Positions 25,908 through 36,204 of a DNA stretch of 64,000 bases are shown one piece after another. Below the pieces are notes generated by a model. It searched no databases, was not told where the DNA came from, and saw nothing but the letters and a program-made list of their open reading frames with translations. The translations under genes were made by a program, and so were the position numbers. Source of the DNA: Pseudomonas ovata (lineage in GTDB: Bacteria > Pseudomonadota > Gammaproteobacteria > Pseudomonadales > Pseudomonadaceae); the NCBI RefSeq assembly GCF_003131185.1, contig NZ_QFFU01000004.1, positions 1 through 64,000 of the forward strand, in the 5' to 3' direction. Each line of letters starts with the position of its first letter. Within the stretch, counting starts at the first letter, position 1.

Positions 25908-28900
25908 ATGGCCACCACCACTCTGGGCGTGAAACTCGACGACCCGACCCGCGAGCGATTGAAAGCAGCCGCACAAACGATTGACCGTACCCCGCACTGG
26001 GTCATCAAGCAGGCGATCTTCAATTACCTCGAGAAGCTCGAGAGTGGTGCAACCCTGCCGGAGCTCAATGGCCAGGACAAGGAAGGCGACGACCGTGGCG
26101 AACTGCCGGTCGATGCCAGCCACCAGAACTTCCTGGAATTTGCCGAGAGCATCCTGCCGCAATCAGTGCTGCGCGCGGCCATTACCTCGGCCTACCGTCG
26201 CCCGGAACAGGAAGTGGTGCCCATGCTGCTGGAGCAGGCGCGCCTGCCGGCTCCCATGGCCGATGCCACTCACAAGCTGGCCGCCTCGATTGCCGACAAG
26301 CTGCGCCACCAGAAGAGTGCCGGCGGTCGTGCAGGTATCGTCCAGGGCCTGTTGCAGGAGTTCTCGCTGTCGTCGCAGGAAGGCGTGGCCTTGATGTGCC
26401 TGGCAGAAGCGCTGCTGCGCATCCCGGACAAAGGCACCCGCGATGCCTTGATTCGCGACAAGATCAGCACCGGCAACTGGCACCCGCACCTGGGAAACAG
26501 TCCGTCGCTGTTCGTCAACGCCGCGACCTGGGGCCTGCTGCTGACCGGCAAGCTGGTCTCGACCCATAACGAAACCGGCCTGACCTCCTCGCTCAGCCGC
26601 ATCATCGGCAAGAGCGGCGAGCCGATGATCCGCAAGGGCGTCGACATGGCCATGCGCCTGATGGGCGAGCAGTTCGTCACCGGCGAAACCATCGGCGAAG
26701 CGCTGGCCAACGCCAGCAAGTTCGAAAGCAAGGGCTTCCGCTACTCGTACGACATGCTCGGCGAAGCGGCCCTGACCGAACACGACGCACAGAAATACCT
26801 GGCCTCCTACGAGCAGGCGATCCACTCGATCGGCAAGGCATCGCACGGCCGTGGCATCTATGAAGGCCCGGGCATCTCGATCAAGCTCTCGGCCCTGCAC
26901 CCGCGCTACAGCCGCTCGCAGTACGAGCGCGTGATGGAAGAACTCTACCCGCGCCTGCTGTCGCTGACCCTGCTGGCCAAGCAATACGACATCGGCCTGA
27001 ACATCGACGCCGAGGAAGCGGACCGCCTGGAGCTGTCGCTGGACCTGCTCGAGCGCCTGTGCTTCGAACCGCAACTGGCCGGCTGGAACGGCATCGGCTT
27101 TGTGATCCAGGCCTACCAGAAGCGCTGCCCGTACGTGATCGACTACGTGATCGACCTGGCTCGCCGCAGCCGTCACCGCCTGATGATCCGCCTGGTGAAA
27201 GGCGCCTACTGGGACAGCGAGATCAAGCGCGCCCAGCTCGACGGCCTGGAAGGCTACCCGGTCTACACCCGCAAGGTGTACACCGACGTGTCCTACATTG
27301 CCTGCGCCCGCAAGCTGCTGGCGGCCCCGGAAGTCATCTACCCGCAGTTCGCCACCCACAACGCCCACACCCTGTCGGCGATCTACCACATCGCCGGGCA
27401 GAACTATTACCCCGGCCAGTACGAATTCCAGTGCCTGCACGGCATGGGCGAACCGTTGTACGAGCAGGTCGTGGGCAAGGTGGCCGATGGCAAGCTGAAC
27501 CGTCCGTGCCGCGTCTATGCCCCGGTCGGCACCCATGAAACCCTGCTGGCCTACCTGGTACGCCGACTGCTGGAGAACGGCGCCAACACCTCGTTCGTCA
27601 ACCGCATCGCCGACCAGTCGATCTCGATCCAGGAGCTGGTGGCTGATCCGGTCAGCAGCATCGAGCGCATGGCCACCCAGGAAGGCAGCTGCGGCTTGCC
27701 GCACCCGCGCATTCCACTGCCGCGCGACCTGTATGGCCGCGAACGCGCCAACTCCAGCGGCATCGACATGGCCAACGAACACCGCCTGGCATCGTTGTCC
27801 TCGGCCTTGCTGGCCAGCGCCAACCATGACTGGAAAGCCGTACCGTTGCTCGGTTGCCCGAGCAGCCAGGAAACCCCGGTGGCCGTGCTCAACCCGTCCG
27901 ATCACCGTGACGTGGTCGGCCATGTGCAGGAAGCCACTGTCGCCGACGTCAACAATGCCATCCAGTGCGCCATGAGCGCCGGCCCCATCTGGCAGGCCAC
28001 GCCGCCGGCCGAGCGCGCCGCGATCCTGGAGCGTGCCGCCGACCTGATGGAAGGCGAGATCCAGCCGCTGATGGGCCTGCTGGTCCGCGAAGCCGGCAAG
28101 ACCTACCTCAACGCCATCGCCGAAGTGCGCGAGGCGGTGGACTTCCTGCGTTACTACGCCGTGCAGGCCCGCACCGAATTCAACAACGACGCCCATCGTC
28201 CGCTGGGGCCGGTGGTGTGCATCAGCCCGTGGAACTTCCCGCTGGCGATTTTCAGCGGCCAGGTGGCCGCAGCCCTCGCCGCCGGCAACCCGGTGCTGGC
28301 CAAGCCGGCCGAGCAGACGCCGCTGATCGCCGCCCAGGCCGTGCGCCTGCTGCTCGAAGCCGGTATTCCTGAAGGCGTGGTGCAACTGCTGCCGGGCCGT
28401 GGCGAAACCGTCGGTGCCGGGCTGGTGGGTGACGAGCGCGTCAAAGGCGTGATGTTCACCGGTTCCACCGAAGTGGCGCGCCTGCTGCAACGCAATGTCG
28501 CCGGGCGCCTGGACACCCAGGGCCGGCCAATCCCGCTGATCGCCGAAACCGGCGGCCAGAACGCCATGATCGTCGACTCCTCGGCGCTGACCGAGCAAGT
28601 GGTCATCGACGTGGTGTCCTCGGCCTTCGACAGCGCCGGCCAGCGTTGCTCGGCCCTGCGCGTGCTGTGCCTGCAGGAAGACTCGGCTGACCGCGTGATC
28701 GAAATGCTCAAGGGCGCCATGGCCGAAAGCCGCCTGGGTAACCCGGAGCGCCTGAACGTGGACATTGGCCCGGTGATCGACGCCGAGGCCAAGGCCGGTA
28801 TCGAGAAACATATCCAGGCCATGCGCGACAAAGGCCGCAGCGTGTACCAGATGGCGATGGCCGACACCCCGGAAATCAAGCGTGGCACCTTCGTGATGCC

Positions 28901-29858
28901 GACCCTGATCGAGCTGGAAAGCTTCGACGAACTGCAACGCGAGATCTTCGGCCCGGTGCTGCACGTGGTGCGCTATGCCCGCAAGGACCTGGATGCGCTG
29001 ATCGACCAGATCAACGCCTCCGGCTACGGCCTGACCCTGGGCGTGCACACCCGTATCGACGAGACCATCGCCAAGGTCATCGACAAGGCCCATGCCGGCA
29101 ACCTGTACGTCAACCGCAACATCGTCGGTGCCGTGGTCGGCGTGCAGCCGTTCGGTGGCGAAGGCCTGTCGGGCACCGGCCCGAAAGCCGGTGGCCCGCT
29201 GTACCTGTACCGCCTGCTGAGCACCCGTCCGCAGGATGCCATCGCCCAGTCGTTCAGCGCCGCCGATGCCCGCCAGGCGCCGGACACGCGCCTGCGCGAT
29301 GCCCTGCTGCAACCGTTGCAGGCCTTCAAGGCCTGGGCAGCCAGCCAGCAACGCACCGAGCTGGTGACGCTGTGCGAGCAGTTTGCCGCCCAGTCGCAAA
29401 GCGGCATCAGCCGGATGCTGGCCGGCCCGACCGGTGAGCGCAACAGCTACACCATCCTGCCGCGCGATCAGGTGCTGTGCCTGGCCGACGACGAGGGTGA
29501 CCTGCTGGCGCAACTGGCCGCTGTACTGGCCGTGGGCAGCCGTGCGGTGTGGGTCGACAACGATTCCACCCGTGCCCTGCGCAACCGCCTGCCACGCGAC
29601 CTCCAGGCGCGCCTGCAACTGGTGGCCGACTGGAGTCGCGACGAGGTGGCGTTTGATGCGGTCCTGCACCATGGCGACAGCGACCAGCTGCGCGGCGTGT
29701 GCGAGCAGGTGGCCCAACGGGGCGGCGCGATCGTTGGTGTCCATGGCCTGCCGTACAGCGACACCGGCATTGCCCTGGAGCGCCTGGTGATCGAGCGGGC
29801 CTTGAGCGTCAATACCGCAGCGGCCGGCGGTAACGCCAGCCTGATGAGCATCGGCTGA
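25908..29858 (+). CDS. putA: PutA: proline dehydrogenase / P5C dehydrogenase / put repressor
   Basis: A 1316-residue trifunctional protein. Residues 1–47 form the ribbon-helix-helix DNA-binding domain (TTLGVKLDDPTRERLKAAA). The FAD-dependent proline dehydrogenase barrel follows (about 85–570; DAEEADRLELSLDLLE, YQKRCPYVIDYVIDLARRS, VKGAYWDSEIKRAQ). The aldehyde dehydrogenase domain (about 640–1110) has the general base in ETGGQN and catalytic Cys914 in AGQRCSALRV. A C-terminal ALDH-superfamily-like tail completes it. The ATG at 25908 follows AGAGG and begins at the DNA-binding domain; upstream in-frame codons are not needed. Length equals that of other long PutA proteins. Confidence 0.96.
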   Translation: MATTTLGVKLDDPTRERLKAAAQTIDRTPHWVIKQAIFNYLEKLESGATLPELNGQDKEGDDRGELPVDASHQNFLEFAESILPQSVLRAAITSAYRRPEQEVVPMLLEQARLPAPMADATHKLAASIADKLRHQKSAGGRAGIVQGLLQEFSLSSQEGVALMCLAEALLRIPDKGTRDALIRDKISTGNWHPHLGNSPSLFVNAATWGLLLTGKLVSTHNETGLTSSLSRIIGKSGEPMIRKGVDMAMRLMGEQFVTGETIGEALANASKFESKGFRYSYDMLGEAALTEHDAQKYLASYEQAIHSIGKASHGRGIYEGPGISIKLSALHPRYSRSQYERVMEELYPRLLSLTLLAKQYDIGLNIDAEEADRLELSLDLLERLCFEPQLAGWNGIGFVIQAYQKRCPYVIDYVIDLARRSRHRLMIRLVKGAYWDSEIKRAQLDGLEGYPVYTRKVYTDVSYIACARKLLAAPEVIYPQFATHNAHTLSAIYHIAGQNYYPGQYEFQCLHGMGEPLYEQVVGKVADGKLNRPCRVYAPVGTHETLLAYLVRRLLENGANTSFVNRIADQSISIQELVADPVSSIERMATQEGSCGLPHPRIPLPRDLYGRERANSSGIDMANEHRLASLSSALLASANHDWKAVPLLGCPSSQETPVAVLNPSDHRDVVGHVQEATVADVNNAIQCAMSAGPIWQATPPAERAAILERAADLMEGEIQPLMGLLVREAGKTYLNAIAEVREAVDFLRYYAVQARTEFNNDAHRPLGPVVCISPWNFPLAIFSGQVAAALAAGNPVLAKPAEQTPLIAAQAVRLLLEAGIPEGVVQLLPGRGETVGAGLVGDERVKGVMFTGSTEVARLLQRNVAGRLDTQGRPIPLIAETGGQNAMIVDSSALTEQVVIDVVSSAFDSAGQRCSALRVLCLQEDSADRVIEMLKGAMAESRLGNPERLNVDIGPVIDAEAKAGIEKHIQAMRDKGRSVYQMAMADTPEIKRGTFVMPTLIELESFDELQREIFGPVLHVVRYARKDLDALIDQINASGYGLTLGVHTRIDETIAKVIDKAHAGNLYVNRNIVGAVVGVQPFGGEGLSGTGPKAGGPLYLYRLLSTRPQDAIAQSFSAADARQAPDTRLRDALLQPLQAFKAWAASQQRTELVTLCEQFAAQSQSGISRMLAGPTGERNSYTILPRDQVLCLADDEGDLLAQLAAVLAVGSRAVWVDNDSTRALRNRLPRDLQARLQLVADWSRDEVAFDAVLHHGDSDQLRGVCEQVAQRGGAIVGVHGLPYSDTGIALERLVIERALSVNTAAAGGNASLMSIG

Positions 29859-29885
29859 CCTGACCGGTTGCCGGTTTCAGCGTAA

Positions 29886-29922
29886 ATAAAAAGGCGGAGC
29901 GCGCAAGCGCTCCGCCTTTTTT
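29886..29922. terminator. Bidirectional intrinsic terminator after putA
   Basis: AAAAAGGCGGAGCG pairs with CGCTCCGCCTTTTTT around a short loop, with A-run and T-run on its two sides. It serves putA on the plus strand and the delta-60-repeat gene on the minus strand. Confidence 0.9.
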
Positions 29923-29929
29923 GTCGGGC

Positions 29930-31111
29930 TCAGGCCAGAAAGCGGTATAACGCCAAGGAAATCGAGCGGTCGCCACTGGCATAGGCGCTCAAGATAATCT
30001 TGTCGCCCTCCTCACCGGGCTGAACGAGCAAGCCCCCAATGTGCTCGTCAATCCTCCCCACAGCGACCTGCCCGCCCTGGCCAAACTGTGGATCCAGTCG
30101 ACCGTCCGGCAGGTATCGACGCAAGGTATACGAGTCATCCTGCGAATCCACGAGCAGCACCTTGCCATCATGCTGTACACCGATATGGGCTTGCTGCGCC
30201 TGAATAATGACAGGTTCACCCTGATTGAAACCTTTATCGATCTCACCGCTGCTTGTCAGGCACAGGAAAAAGCCACGCATGACACCTTGACCGGGGTCAC
30301 GGACATACCCTGTCAGCCAAAGCCGTCCCTTGTCATGGAAGACACGACTGAAGACTGTGGACGGATAGCCAGACACGCTATAAGGAAACCGGCCCTGACT
30401 GGCAAAGGTTTCTTTCAACTCACCGGTGTCTGCATCAAGACAGTACAGCCAAGCGCCAGAGCCAGCATCGTCAGTGACGTCCATTGCCAGGATCACATCG
30501 TGCTCCGCCGGGCGCACAGTCATATCCCTCAACTGCAAAGACTGCGTACCCTCTCCCAGAATGAGTGTGCCGTCCTGCGCGAAGCCGTTGTCCGGATGAC
30601 CTTCAGACCGAAGGCGCATCAACAGAACCCTGCCGTACCGTGCTGATTCCAGATAAGAACAGGCGATCCATGCGTTGAGACGCCCTTGAACGGCCACAAC
30701 GCCATTTCCATCGACCGAGACATTCTCGCGTGTAAGCGGGCGTTCTCTGACCTGACCTTCTGCCGTGCGATACAGCAAGATGACCCGGTCACTCGGCACA
30801 GCGGTGAGAATACAGTCCTCCCCAGTCTGCGAGCCCACATCAATGCCACCAATGCCGTTTGTTACAGGCAAGGACAGCCAATAGCCTGAATCATCAAAAG
30901 AGGTATCCAGTACTCCGTCAGCAGTGAATCTTCCGACAGTCACATATCGGGTGCCAGCCCCGATCTTCTCGCTGGTGCCGACACCCAGAATCCGGTGCTG
31001 GTGATCCAGGCTGAATTTACGAAACCTCATACTGGAGCGACCCTCACCCAACTCCAGCCGCCCCCCTTGCCCAAAACCCGGGTCCAGGTCGCCTGCTTTC
31101 AGATTTTCCAT
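29930..31111 (-). CDS. Delta-60-repeat beta-propeller-like protein
   Basis: A 393-residue protein from ATG 31111, which has a strong GGGAGG ribosome site; 30 upstream in-frame codons are unsupported. It contains about five delta-60 repeat starts (LDPGFGQGG, LDTSFDDSG, PDNGFAQDG, IDKGFNQGE, LDPQFGQGG) about 60 to 90 residues apart, which suggests a propeller-like fold. There is no signal peptide. It lies 153 bases downstream of a large toxin gene on the same strand, and by eye is less GC-rich than neighbouring core genes, suggesting transfer. Function is unknown; a toxin-associated binding or accessory protein is an inference. Confidence 0.75.
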   Translation of the reverse strand: MENLKAGDLDPGFGQGGRLELGEGRSSMRFRKFSLDHQHRILGVGTSEKIGAGTRYVTVGRFTADGVLDTSFDDSGYWLSLPVTNGIGGIDVGSQTGEDCILTAVPSDRVILLYRTAEGQVRERPLTRENVSVDGNGVVAVQGRLNAWIACSYLESARYGRVLLMRLRSEGHPDNGFAQDGTLILGEGTQSLQLRDMTVRPAEHDVILAMDVTDDAGSGAWLYCLDADTGELKETFASQGRFPYSVSGYPSTVFSRVFHDKGRLWLTGYVRDPGQGVMRGFFLCLTSSGEIDKGFNQGEPVIIQAQQAHIGVQHDGKVLLVDSQDDSYTLRRYLPDGRLDPQFGQGGQVAVGRIDEHIGGLLVQPGEEGDKIILSAYASGDRSISLALYRFLA

Positions 31112-31264
31112 ATCATCCTCCCTGGATGTGAATGGCTCGCACGCAATCACAAGACGCCGCCCGCGCCAATCAACATTGCGTTCAAAAACGTGTTCAAACA
31201 TGTCTACCCATCTTCATGGTGCAAACCACGCGTGGTTACCCGCAACTGGCAGAACTGCGAGGTT

Positions 31265-33910
31265 TCACGATGCCGGTAATGGGCTGCTTCCCTGCACGGC
31301 GGTTGATGGCAGCGGGAAAAACCGCTCGACCAGCTTCTGGCCCTCAGCCCCCAGCCGCGCCGCATACTGCTCGCGGCTGAACGGCTCGCCGGTGCGCATT
31401 TCATAGACCTTGCTGCCGGCCGGTGGCAGCGGCACTTCCTTGATCCGCACCCGGATAAATTTGTAATGGGTGCCAGCGACTTCGCGGATGTCCTGCACCT
31501 CGAAATAGTGCCCTGGCGCAAACAGCGACTCGGCCTCCTCCTCTTCCCTGGAGAACAGGGCGATCGGTGTGGCGCCCAGGTATTGCTCGGCCAGCATTTC
31601 GAAGACGATCGAGGTCTCATCGAAGCTGATCGGCCCGCTGAAGCCATAGGACGGTGCGCCGGCCTGGCTGCTGGCAAAGGACCGGGCCACGTACGGGTTC
31701 TCGCTGAACGAGGCAAAATCGGTATTGACCAGCACATCGCCGGCCTTGATGACGCCTGCGCGAAAGGTCATGCCTGACGTGCCCCGGGCCCCACTGCCAC
31801 CGCGGTACAGGGTGGCGTGGTTGTCATAGCCGATGGCCTGCAGGTCGTCGGCCAGTTCCTCGATCATTTCCACCTGATTGGTGATCCCGGCCTTGCCGGT
31901 GCGCAGGAACTGGTTGAATTCTTCCTCGCGCTCCGAATACCGCGTCACCCGCCCGCCGACATAGTGATCGTGGTCGACCTTGAACACACGGTATTCATCG
32001 CCCCAGGCATCGCGCAGCACCTGATCACCTTCACTGTCGACGCTCAGCTCATCCTCGGCCGCCAACTGATGCACACTGACAACCGCCTTTTGCCGCGCCA
32101 GTGCCAGATCCGACAACCGGTCCTCTTCGTCGGCATTGAACTGCATGTAGGTGTCCCAGAACGTCGAACGAATGGTCGGGTAGACCGGCGCTTCAGGCGG
32201 GCTGCCTGCCAGCGCGCTGGGCCCCGCTTCGTTCATCGGGCTGCCACCGCTGAGCTGCAGGGCCGGCAGCGCTTCCCATTCGTCATGGGCATTGAGGCGC
32301 ACGGCGCGGGCACCCTCAAAGGCGAACGGGTTCAGCGGGTCGACGATCAGCCAGGTGTTGAGCGCCTGGCTGTAGCGCACCCGCTGCGGCGTATTGCCCA
32401 GCCTGATCCAGGTTTCACCGGTTTCGCTGCGCGTGATGCCTTGCATCGGGGCCTGGCCGGCCAGTTGCGCCTCACGGTTGAGGTTCTGTAGCGCGATCCA
32501 TTCGGGGCCGGCGACATCCGGGCCTGACAGGGCACCTGCCGCAGCGGACGCCGAAGCACGCAGGGCAGGCAGTGCGTCCACCAGCAAAGGCAGGTTGAAC
32601 AGCACGAAGATCGAATTGAGGATCGCACCGATCACCCCGGCCTTGCGCTGCCGGGCCGTGCTGCCGTTGATGGCCAGGTCGATGTTCAGGCCGACATTGG
32701 CCAGGCCCGCCCCCACCAGCGTCAAGGCCAGCGGCCAGGCCACCACGGCGCTCGGGCCGAAGACCCGCATGAAGGCATTGAGGTAGCCGATCCACATCTG
32801 CTTGCGCAGGCTGGCATTGGAGGTCAGCGCATCGGCCACGGCCTGCATCTGGTGCCGGGCCTGTTCGCGCAGATGCTCGAAGACATCGCCAACGATGACC
32901 CGCTCATGCGTGTTGAGCAACCGCAAGGCAACAGCCTCGACGCGGTTGTGGTCGGCGTCGAGCGGCTGCTGGCCGATCTGGTCGAGCAGCGCGCCAAAGG
33001 CCTCGGCATGGTCTTGCCAGGCCTGTGGCGAACTCAGAAACAGGGTCTCGAAATGCCGGCGCAAGGCCGGTTGGCTGATGCAATGCTGTACCCACTCGTA
33101 CAGGTCGCGCTCGGTCTCGCAGACCTGAAAGGCCGGGTCCTGCCCCGGCAAGTAGAGGATTTGCCGCCCGCGGACATCGACCATGCGGATGATCTGGCTG
33201 GCCTCATGGCCGCCAATGTCGAAGCTGCGCACGCTGACCTCACCCTGTACAGGCAGCGCCAGGCTGTGCGTGTGGTTGCCAGGCGACAGCGCAGGCTCAC
33301 GGGCAACGGCCCGCACAAGTGCGCGCCCGTCGACAACGGACAACTGCCCACGGCGCACCGCCAGGGCGGCAGCAGACAGAAAGCGGGCCCGGGCCAGCTC
33401 GCAGAACGTAGCCCCATGGCGGACCCAGAAGGCGTCGACTCGCCGGCGAAAGTCGCTGGCAAAATCCAGCGCCCAGAGCTGCTGCAGGACCTGGCCGGGC
33501 AGCAGGGCCACTTCGTTGTGCTCATCGAACGCGCCGCGGTGTTGCGGGCCGTCGGTATAAAAACCGCCGTACACCTGCAGATCGTCCGGGCCGTCCTGGT
33601 CCTGGGCATTGAAACGGCGCATCACCAGTTCGACCAGCGTCATCGACTCGACCGGCGCGCCGCTATGCTGCCAGCCCGTGAACGTGAGCGGGCTGCTCGA
33701 CGCTGTAGCAAAGCGGTGCCACCAGACCCGGTCCGGGTCGAGCACCTTGCCGGTGTGCTGCTTGATCACCTGGCGGGCGGCAGCCCACGCCAGCCCGTGA
33801 ACATCCGGGTAGTCCTGCATGAAACGCTGCGCCTTTTGCTTGAAACGCGCCTGTTCGGAGACATACCGGGTCTGCTCGGGGCCGGCCAGAAATTCGTGGA
33901 GTTGCGACAT
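31265..33910 (-). CDS. Membrane-targeted toxin with C-terminal ADP-ribosyltransferase-like domain
   Basis: An 881-residue protein. The N-terminal 300 residues (ARQVIKQHTGKVLDPDRVWW, TGWQHSGAPVESMTL, VYGGFYTDGP) resemble the dermonecrotic-toxin/DUF6543 region of Pseudomonas toxins. A hydrophobic stretch at about 386–450 could insert into membranes. The C-terminal 190 residues show the R-S-E pattern of ADP-ribosyltransferases: Arg703 in LYRGG, Ser734/Ser736 in FASFSEN and the E-x-E pair Glu792/Glu794 in EAESLFAPGH. An Arg-type mono-ADP-ribosyltransferase is thus likely. No signal peptide is seen. AAGGAA precedes the start. A delta-60-repeat gene follows on the same strand. Confidence 0.78.
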   Translation of the reverse strand: MSQLHEFLAGPEQTRYVSEQARFKQKAQRFMQDYPDVHGLAWAAARQVIKQHTGKVLDPDRVWWHRFATASSSPLTFTGWQHSGAPVESMTLVELVMRRFNAQDQDGPDDLQVYGGFYTDGPQHRGAFDEHNEVALLPGQVLQQLWALDFASDFRRRVDAFWVRHGATFCELARARFLSAAALAVRRGQLSVVDGRALVRAVAREPALSPGNHTHSLALPVQGEVSVRSFDIGGHEASQIIRMVDVRGRQILYLPGQDPAFQVCETERDLYEWVQHCISQPALRRHFETLFLSSPQAWQDHAEAFGALLDQIGQQPLDADHNRVEAVALRLLNTHERVIVGDVFEHLREQARHQMQAVADALTSNASLRKQMWIGYLNAFMRVFGPSAVVAWPLALTLVGAGLANVGLNIDLAINGSTARQRKAGVIGAILNSIFVLFNLPLLVDALPALRASASAAAGALSGPDVAGPEWIALQNLNREAQLAGQAPMQGITRSETGETWIRLGNTPQRVRYSQALNTWLIVDPLNPFAFEGARAVRLNAHDEWEALPALQLSGGSPMNEAGPSALAGSPPEAPVYPTIRSTFWDTYMQFNADEEDRLSDLALARQKAVVSVHQLAAEDELSVDSEGDQVLRDAWGDEYRVFKVDHDHYVGGRVTRYSEREEEFNQFLRTGKAGITNQVEMIEELADDLQAIGYDNHATLYRGGSGARGTSGMTFRAGVIKAGDVLVNTDFASFSENPYVARSFASSQAGAPSYGFSGPISFDETSIVFEMLAEQYLGATPIALFSREEEEAESLFAPGHYFEVQDIREVAGTHYKFIRVRIKEVPLPPAGSKVYEMRTGEPFSREQYAARLGAEGQKLVERFFPLPSTAVQGSSPLPAS

Positions 33911-34145
33911 GATCAGGTTCCTTGGAGTGAGAAACCCGGCACCTGATCAGATCGCCCGGTGGGTGCGGCGTTAATTATTTAGCCCGTGACGAGATTGATG
34001 GCCAGACAGTCGTTTTCGGACCGTCCCGACAGACAAGCCTTTGACAGCCAACCAATTCAACAGGTTAAATCCCTTGGCACGCGCGGTGCATGGTCAAAGG
34101 CCAGCATCGATGTTTTCTCTTCAGCCTGACCCCGGAGTACCGCCC

Positions 34146-35888
<1,743 letters not shown>

Positions 35889-35916
35889 TCGCCACCTGCG
35901 CGGCCCTGGGTGCCCG

Positions 35917-36067
35917 GTAGGAGCGCGCTTGCCCGCGACCGGCTGCGTTAGCAGTCGTAAATTTTCAGCGTTTCATAGATCCCTGATGGGTTAGCAGTCG
36001 TACACTTGTGGCGTTTCTGAAACTTTGCGAGCGCTTCGCACTCGGTCGCCGGCAAGCGGGCTCCTAC
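35917..36067. repeat. REP/BIME element before mscK
   Basis: The unit opens GTAGGAGCGCGCTTGCC and closes GCCGGCAAGCGGGCTCCTAC. The second arm has the GCCGGCAAGCGGG variant also seen at the left edge of the window and at 41842. The middle repeats GTTAGCAGTCGTA twice. Confidence 0.88.
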
Positions 36068-36071
36068 AGGT

Positions 36072-36110
36072 GTGAATTTTATAGCCAATAAAATCAATAA
36101 GTTATTTTTT
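36072..36110. repeat. AT-rich hairpin tail after a REP pair
   Basis: GTGAATTTTATAGCCAATAA is identical to the first 20 bases of the tail at 247, and the following AAATCA…GTTATTTTTT is nearly the same. The TTTTAT/ATAAAA hairpin is kept. It lies about 95 bases before the mscK start. Confidence 0.7.
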
Positions 36111-36204
36111 GTTTGATGAGAGCCCGCTGTGTCTGCTGCGCGACGGCTGGCAAGCATTGCTTTAAACTGCGCCTCTTTCCGTTACTGCCCCCTGACCGGT
36201 GTCT

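Noticed and set aside
26163..29744. Very long open frame on the minus strand across putA
   Set aside because: It is a codon-bias shadow of putA in GC-rich DNA, low-complexity in His, Gln, Ala and Gly, with no ribosome site or family motif.
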